Positions 59,892-64,000 of a stretch of DNA of 64,000 nt are shown one piece after another (position 1 is the first letter of the stretch; every line of letters begins with the position of its first letter). The DNA is from G963663365 sp963663365 (lineage in GTDB: Bacteria; Hinthialibacterota; Hinthialibacteria; Hinthialibacterales; G963663365). A program made the translations under genes and the position numbers. The notes below the pieces were generated by a model. It ran no database searches, had not been told where the DNA came from, and saw only the letters and a list, made by a program, of their open reading frames with translations. The DNA lies in NCBI GenBank assembly GCA_963663365.2, contig CAXXIH010000004.1, positions 186,001 through 250,000 of the forward strand, written 5' to 3'.

Positions 59892-61175
59892 TTACGCTTC
59901 TCCCGGCAATAATTTTTCTTTCCCGTCCAAATAGGGCCGGAGAGCCTCGGGAATCGTCACCGAGCCATCGGCGTTTTGATTGTTTTCCAGCAAGGCCACC
60001 ATCAACCGGGGTGTGGCCAACGCGGAGCCATTCAGCGTATGAACAAATCGGACTCTTTTATCCTCGCCCTTAGGACGATAGCGAATATTGCCGCGCCGGG
60101 CCTGGTAATCCTCGCAATTGCTGCATGATGAAACTTCATAATACCGGTCCTGCCCCGGCAGCCAGACTTCAATGTCATAGGTCTTGGCCGCGGCTTGTCC
60201 TAAATCTCCGGTTACCAACAGCACCGTACGGAAATGAAAACCAAGGCCTTTGAGTAATTCCTCGGCATTGGCCGTTAGTGTTTCCAACTCATCGTACGAG
60301 CTCTCCGGAGTACAAAACTTGAAGAGTTCGACTTTGTTGAATTGATGGATACGAACCAAACCGCGTTCCGCCGCACCGTGAGCGCCCGCCTCACGCCGGA
60401 AACAAGGCGTATAGGCCGTGTAATGTTTGGGCAGTTCGTCCTCTTCAAAAGTTTCATCGCGATGCATTCCCGCGAGTGGCGCTTCCGCGGTTGCGGCCAA
60501 ATGCAATTCATCATCGCGGCAGGTGTAGAGTTGATCTGCGAACTTCGGCAGATGCGAAGAGGTGTAACAGGTTTCGCTACTCACCAAAATCGGCGGAAAA
60601 ATCGGCGTATATCCACGCTTGCGGTTTTCCGTGCGGAAATACGTCAACAGGGCATGCTCTAATTCCGCGCCCCAACCGGCATATAAAGGGAAACCGGTAC
60701 CGGCGATTTTTGCGCCGCGCTCAAAATCTAAGATGCCCAATGAGGTTCCCAGCTGAACATGATGCCGGGGTTCAAAATCGAATTCTCTTCGCTCACCCCA
60801 GGTGCGGACGACAACATTATTCTCTTTATCAAGGTCCGTGGGGACATCCGCATGGGGAAGATTAGGCAAGGCCGCCAAACGATCATGCAACTCGGCCTCT
60901 AATTCGCGCTGCCGGGCTTCACCGGCTTTGACCTTATCAGCCAGTTCTTTGGATTCTTCAAGCAACGCGGAGGCATCGCCGCCTCCCCGCTTCAACGTGG
61001 CAATCTCTGCGCCAATACTTTTTTGCCGAAAGCGAAGATTGTCGGTTTCTGTCTGGGCGGCACGCCGCTGGTCATCCAGTCCGCGAATTTCGGCAATCGA
61101 AAAATCCGCTTCACGGCGGCGAATTTGCTCTTCAACCCATTCGGGCTTTTGTTGGATAAGTTTCAAATCAAGCAT
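59892..61175 (-). CDS. serS: Seryl-tRNA synthetase
   Basis: Class II aminoacyl-tRNA synthetase of 427 residues that charges tRNA-Ser. The N-terminal coiled-coil arm occupies about 30-105 (DDQRRAAQTETDNLRFRQKS). Motif 2 lies in CFRREAGAHGAAERGLVRIH, motif 3 in ATPRLMVALLENNQNADGSV. The length and the ending (IPEALRPYLDGKEKLLPGEA) are standard. No T-box leader was recognised in the 294 bp before the start. Confidence 0.97.
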   Translation of the reverse strand: MLDLKLIQQKPEWVEEQIRRREADFSIAEIRGLDDQRRAAQTETDNLRFRQKSIGAEIATLKRGGGDASALLEESKELADKVKAGEARQRELEAELHDRLAALPNLPHADVPTDLDKENNVVVRTWGERREFDFEPRHHVQLGTSLGILDFERGAKIAGTGFPLYAGWGAELEHALLTYFRTENRKRGYTPIFPPILVSSETCYTSSHLPKFADQLYTCRDDELHLAATAEAPLAGMHRDETFEEDELPKHYTAYTPCFRREAGAHGAAERGLVRIHQFNKVELFKFCTPESSYDELETLTANAEELLKGLGFHFRTVLLVTGDLGQAAAKTYDIEVWLPGQDRYYEVSSCSNCEDYQARRGNIRYRPKGEDKRVRFVHTLNGSALATPRLMVALLENNQNADGSVTIPEALRPYLDGKEKLLPGEA

Positions 61176-61469
61176 AATCGATCCATTCGTCGTATATTTC
61201 GTTGTTTAACACTGCCCTTATGCCAATCAGCAGGATTCGGGCATTTCCAACTTCGAGCCTATGATTAAGAGAATCAATCAGCCGAAGATTCACAATCAAA
61301 GTTGATGGCAGCGTACGTACCTGGTTCGTTCTGCGCTCAAACCTATGGCTTTGCCGCATACCGGACATGAAGCCGAAGGTAGCCAGGTATTGAGGATATC
61401 TCAATCATTCCGCTTTAGTACGGGGAACCGGTAGCGGAAGCTGACACAACTGCCTAAGCTTAAGGTGCC

Positions 61470-63947
61470 ATGCCGCGTTCGATTCGCCTCGTTTTTGCCG
61501 TTCTATTGATGCTCCATGGAGTCTCACCTTGGATTCTATCTACAACATGGCGGCAAAACTGGTGGTGGTTCGCGTCACCCCGGGGCACAGAACCCTGGGA
61601 AGTGCAAACCTTTTTATGCTTTTTAGGTGGAGCCCTTATTCTTTCCGATGCCTATCGACATATCCCATCTCTATTGGAATTTCCGGCAAATCAGCTTAAG
61701 AAATCCTGGGCATCCCACGCTTTGGTGACATCACTCCTTTCTGTAGCTGTATTCTTTGCAGTTTTTTGGATCGGACGCTCAAATCATGTGGAATGGGGCG
61801 ACGGGCCTTTGGCGGCTACGCGCTACAGTTTTGATACATCTCTATGGTCATTCTATGCGCCCATAACAACTTGGATTAAAAGCCTATTCGCGAGTACTGC
61901 AACACAATGGCTCGGATTTGACTCCTTTCAACGCCAACAGTTGGAAAGTGTCTTCATCGGATCTTGTACGGGCATGGGCTTGCTCTGGCTCTGCCTTCGT
62001 TTGTGGGGAACATCTGAGGGACTTTTGTGGTGGTTGCTCTGCTGTTGTTCGAACAGCGTTTTGTTGTGGTTTGGCCACGTTGAAATTTACACCTTATCGT
62101 GGGGCCTTGGACTTTTTGCCATTCTTTTAGCGATTGCCTATCTCGAAAACCGTATTCCGTTATGGCCGGGTTGTTTGGCATTTTCATTCGCCGCCGGTGC
62201 AGCGGTTTGGTATGTCCTCTATTTTCCTGCTATCGCTTGGCTGCTATGGATTGAATGGCATAAAAACTCAAGAAAAGTATGGCAATGGCTAGGTATATTG
62301 GCCGCATTTATAGCCCCCGCGGTGGCAATAACGTTCATACTTTCTATGGAAGATATTCTAATAATCGTATGGCAACGAGCGGCATGGCTCGGGCAGGGCG
62401 ATACGGTCGGCATAGATGAAATTCCTCGCTTTTCGGCAAAACACATCCTGGGAATCCTGCAAGTTCTTCTAATGGCCGGAACACCATGCGTGTTTGCTCT
62501 TGTCTTGTGGCGTAATAACTTTTCCATCACCGATAACAATGGTGACGCCGCATCAACATCTATCAGACAAAGTTCCTCAGGTTCGCCGACAAAAAACCGC
62601 GATGCAAATATCTTTATGGCTTTGCTTTTAGGGGTGACGGTTTTATTCACACTCTTGTGGCAACCGGCTCTCGGACTCCCTTGGGATTGGGATCTTTATA
62701 CATTTGCGGGACCGCCTTTGGCCTTAGGCACAGCATGGCTGGCGGTCTATAAGCGGGAATCCCTAGAGCGGCGGAGAGAATTGGGAGCGATCGCTCTGGC
62801 CTCCTTTTGTATTGTCATTCCCTGGTTGCTTGGCAACAGCCAATTGGCGGAACGCATCTATCCGGCGTACGGACGGTATCGTATTGAATATTTACTGAAT
62901 CGCGATCCGGTGAGCGCCTATCGCATTGCCGTGGCCATGCCCGACCAACAAACCTCCGGCTACCGGATTGGACCTCATCGTGAATTACATTCACAAGACA
63001 AGAGCATCAATTTCCTCGACTGCTATTTGGGTGAAGATGGTTTCAGACATATACAGCTAACGGAATCCGCCGGTGGAACTCCGGCCCGGATTATTACAGA
63101 TGCCGCATTGACACCTCCGGATTCAGATACCGGTAAACAGCATCTATTGCGAATTGACCGATGGGGACGGATTTGGAATTGGAGGGATGGCCACACAAAG
63201 CAAGTCGATGAACCGGATATCTTGGATGGACGGGCTTCCGGATTAGCAATCGGTTTTCGGAACCATGCGATCCGTCTTTGGGAAGATGGCCGGATCGATC
63301 ATCTCCGCTTATCCGGTCTCGATTCAGAAAGTCCGGCATGTGAGAAAATCTCTGAGATAACGCTTCCCGGAATTAATTTCCTCACCTATCCGGATAAATC
63401 GCTTCCCCATGCAAAGGGCAATCGAGCAATCGATATAGATTTTGTTATTGATCCTTCTATCCCCGGGGATCCCGGTCAATTTCTGGTTCTCTTTGAAAAT
63501 GGAACAATCTATGACGTAGCATCAAAACAACCTCTGATGCCCATAAAAACAAACTCTCCGCCTCTGCGGCTGGTTGGCGGGCGCGGATATTTCGGCATTC
63601 TGTATGCAAATTCACAAGTTCAATGGCTGTTCGACCGGGAACCGCCGGTTGTATCTGAATGGCCGGTATGGTGGTATCCATCCTTGCGAGACATCACCCT
63701 GGTGCGCGGCGGTCATGGAGCATTATTGCTCGATCATTATGGAGGGATTCATGAGGTCGGCGATGTTCCGCTTATGCAGCGTTGGTACCCTTTTGTCGCC
63801 ACAATCAACTTCGGATTCCTGCGATGCCCAAAAGATCACTCCGTTTACTACTTATCTGACACTGACGGCCGTGTGCGGGAACTCTTTCCCGATCCCCAAA
63901 GAATGGACAAAGAAAAACGCCCGGACGGCTCTTTGCCGGGCGCTTAG
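61470..63947 (+). CDS. Large multispan membrane protein with propeller-like C-terminal domain
   Basis: An 825-residue protein. The first 460 residues contain about nine to eleven hydrophobic segments (for example ALVTSLLSVAVFFAVFWIG, LLWLCLRLWG, LGILAAFIAPAVAITFILSM, LLLGVTVLFTLLW) with aromatic-rich loops, a pattern reminiscent of GT-C-type transferases. The C-terminal 350 residues are soluble and have repeated G-x-I turn motifs spaced about 45-60 residues: RWGRIWNW, EDGRIDHL, ENGTIYDV, HYGGIHEV, TDGRVREL. This suggests a beta-propeller outside the membrane. No family is recognised. A minus-strand terminator overlaps the stop region. Confidence 0.7.
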   Translation: MPRSIRLVFAVLLMLHGVSPWILSTTWRQNWWWFASPRGTEPWEVQTFLCFLGGALILSDAYRHIPSLLEFPANQLKKSWASHALVTSLLSVAVFFAVFWIGRSNHVEWGDGPLAATRYSFDTSLWSFYAPITTWIKSLFASTATQWLGFDSFQRQQLESVFIGSCTGMGLLWLCLRLWGTSEGLLWWLLCCCSNSVLLWFGHVEIYTLSWGLGLFAILLAIAYLENRIPLWPGCLAFSFAAGAAVWYVLYFPAIAWLLWIEWHKNSRKVWQWLGILAAFIAPAVAITFILSMEDILIIVWQRAAWLGQGDTVGIDEIPRFSAKHILGILQVLLMAGTPCVFALVLWRNNFSITDNNGDAASTSIRQSSSGSPTKNRDANIFMALLLGVTVLFTLLWQPALGLPWDWDLYTFAGPPLALGTAWLAVYKRESLERRRELGAIALASFCIVIPWLLGNSQLAERIYPAYGRYRIEYLLNRDPVSAYRIAVAMPDQQTSGYRIGPHRELHSQDKSINFLDCYLGEDGFRHIQLTESAGGTPARIITDAALTPPDSDTGKQHLLRIDRWGRIWNWRDGHTKQVDEPDILDGRASGLAIGFRNHAIRLWEDGRIDHLRLSGLDSESPACEKISEITLPGINFLTYPDKSLPHAKGNRAIDIDFVIDPSIPGDPGQFLVLFENGTIYDVASKQPLMPIKTNSPPLRLVGGRGYFGILYANSQVQWLFDREPPVVSEWPVWWYPSLRDITLVRGGHGALLLDHYGGIHEVGDVPLMQRWYPFVATINFGFLRCPKDHSVYYLSDTDGRVRELFPDPQRMDKEKRPDGSLPGA
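63914..63943 (-). terminator. Minus-strand terminator at the right edge
   Basis: On the minus strand CGCCCGG (63937-63943) pairs with CCGGGCG (63919-63925) and is followed by TTTTTC. It overlaps the 3' end of the plus-strand membrane-protein gene, so it would serve a convergent gene that begins beyond the right edge of the window. Confidence 0.6.
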
Positions 63948-64000
63948 AAAGGGGTTTACAGTTATTTTTGATCAGCACGCGTCCTGCTTTCATTATACCG

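Noticed and set aside
61176..61469. Possible T-box leader before serS
   Set aside because: No T-box GGGTGG-type motif, no specifier stem and no terminator/antiterminator pair could be found.
63919..63943. The hairpin at the end of the membrane-protein gene as a plus-strand terminator
   Set aside because: On the plus strand it is followed by CTTAGAAA, not a T-run; only the minus strand has the T-run.

Overview
The window looks like one chromosomal stretch of a Gram-negative bacterium from a poorly characterised lineage near the Planctomycetota/Lentisphaerota/Hydrogenedentota/Sumerlaeota area. This is an inference from gene content: an LptD outer-membrane protein, several stand-alone prepilin-like genes with the N-terminal signature FTLIELLIVVAIIGILAAIA, a methyltransferase/PQQ-propeller fusion, Tat-exported Gfo/Idh/MocA oxidoreductases, GH38 and GH2-type glycosidases, FG-GAP proteins and an HpnCDE squalene route. 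No rRNA, tRNA, CRISPR array or intact insertion sequence was recognised.

Layout. 1-2 kb: the end of a methyltransferase/PQQ propeller protein. 2.1-7.8 kb (minus): exported proteins, an ABC-2 exporter pair, and an ECF sigma/anti-sigma pair. 8-12.4 kb (plus): a prepilin-like protein, LptD, thioredoxin and an SH3-type exported protein. 12.7-18.3 kb (plus): hisG, argB, argD, argF and asd. 19.2-27.3 kb (plus): a sugar-use cluster (FGGY kinase, phosphohexomutase, class II aldolase, TIM-barrel isomerase, exported GH38 alpha-mannosidase). 27.4-31.9 kb: FG-GAP protein, two prepilin-like genes, a GntR/FCD regulator, then a gene-poor stretch with two beheaded prepilin relics and several structured palindromes. 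31.9-36.4 kb (minus): a glycosyltransferase-like protein and a large Ig-like/carboxypeptidase-regulatory-repeat protein.

36.6-44.4 kb (minus) is the most unusual part. An enhancer-binding protein (AAA+, GAFTGA, no receiver domain, a Cys-rich module before its Fis-type HTH) is followed by three copies of a palindrome (AACGACATTnAATGTCGTT) and a well-placed sigma-54 promoter (GG-N10-GC). Downstream lie two radical SAM/SPASM proteins, a PqqD-like protein, and a 207-residue protein with a twin-arginine signal followed by nine spaced Cys-x(2-4)-G type repeats (ten cysteines), closed by a strong hairpin terminator. I read it as a sigma-54-controlled system that modifies a Cys-repeat protein in the cytoplasm and exports it folded through Tat. 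Upstream are a cobalamin-type radical SAM protein and a PGRP/amidase-like lipoprotein that appears to have lost its zinc ligands.

44.4-51.7 kb: a GH2-like protein, a Gfo/Idh/MocA oxidoreductase, an RpiB-like isomerase with Asp replacing the usual Cys, RNase D, a class I amidotransferase-like hydrolase and a cyclophilin. 51.9-55.2 kb (plus): hpnC-hpnD-hpnE, which convert farnesyl diphosphate to squalene. 55.2-61.2 kb (minus): a TIM-barrel isomerase, a large glycosyltransferase, a peptide ABC ATPase and seryl-tRNA synthetase. 61.5-63.9 kb (plus): a large membrane protein with a propeller-like tail.
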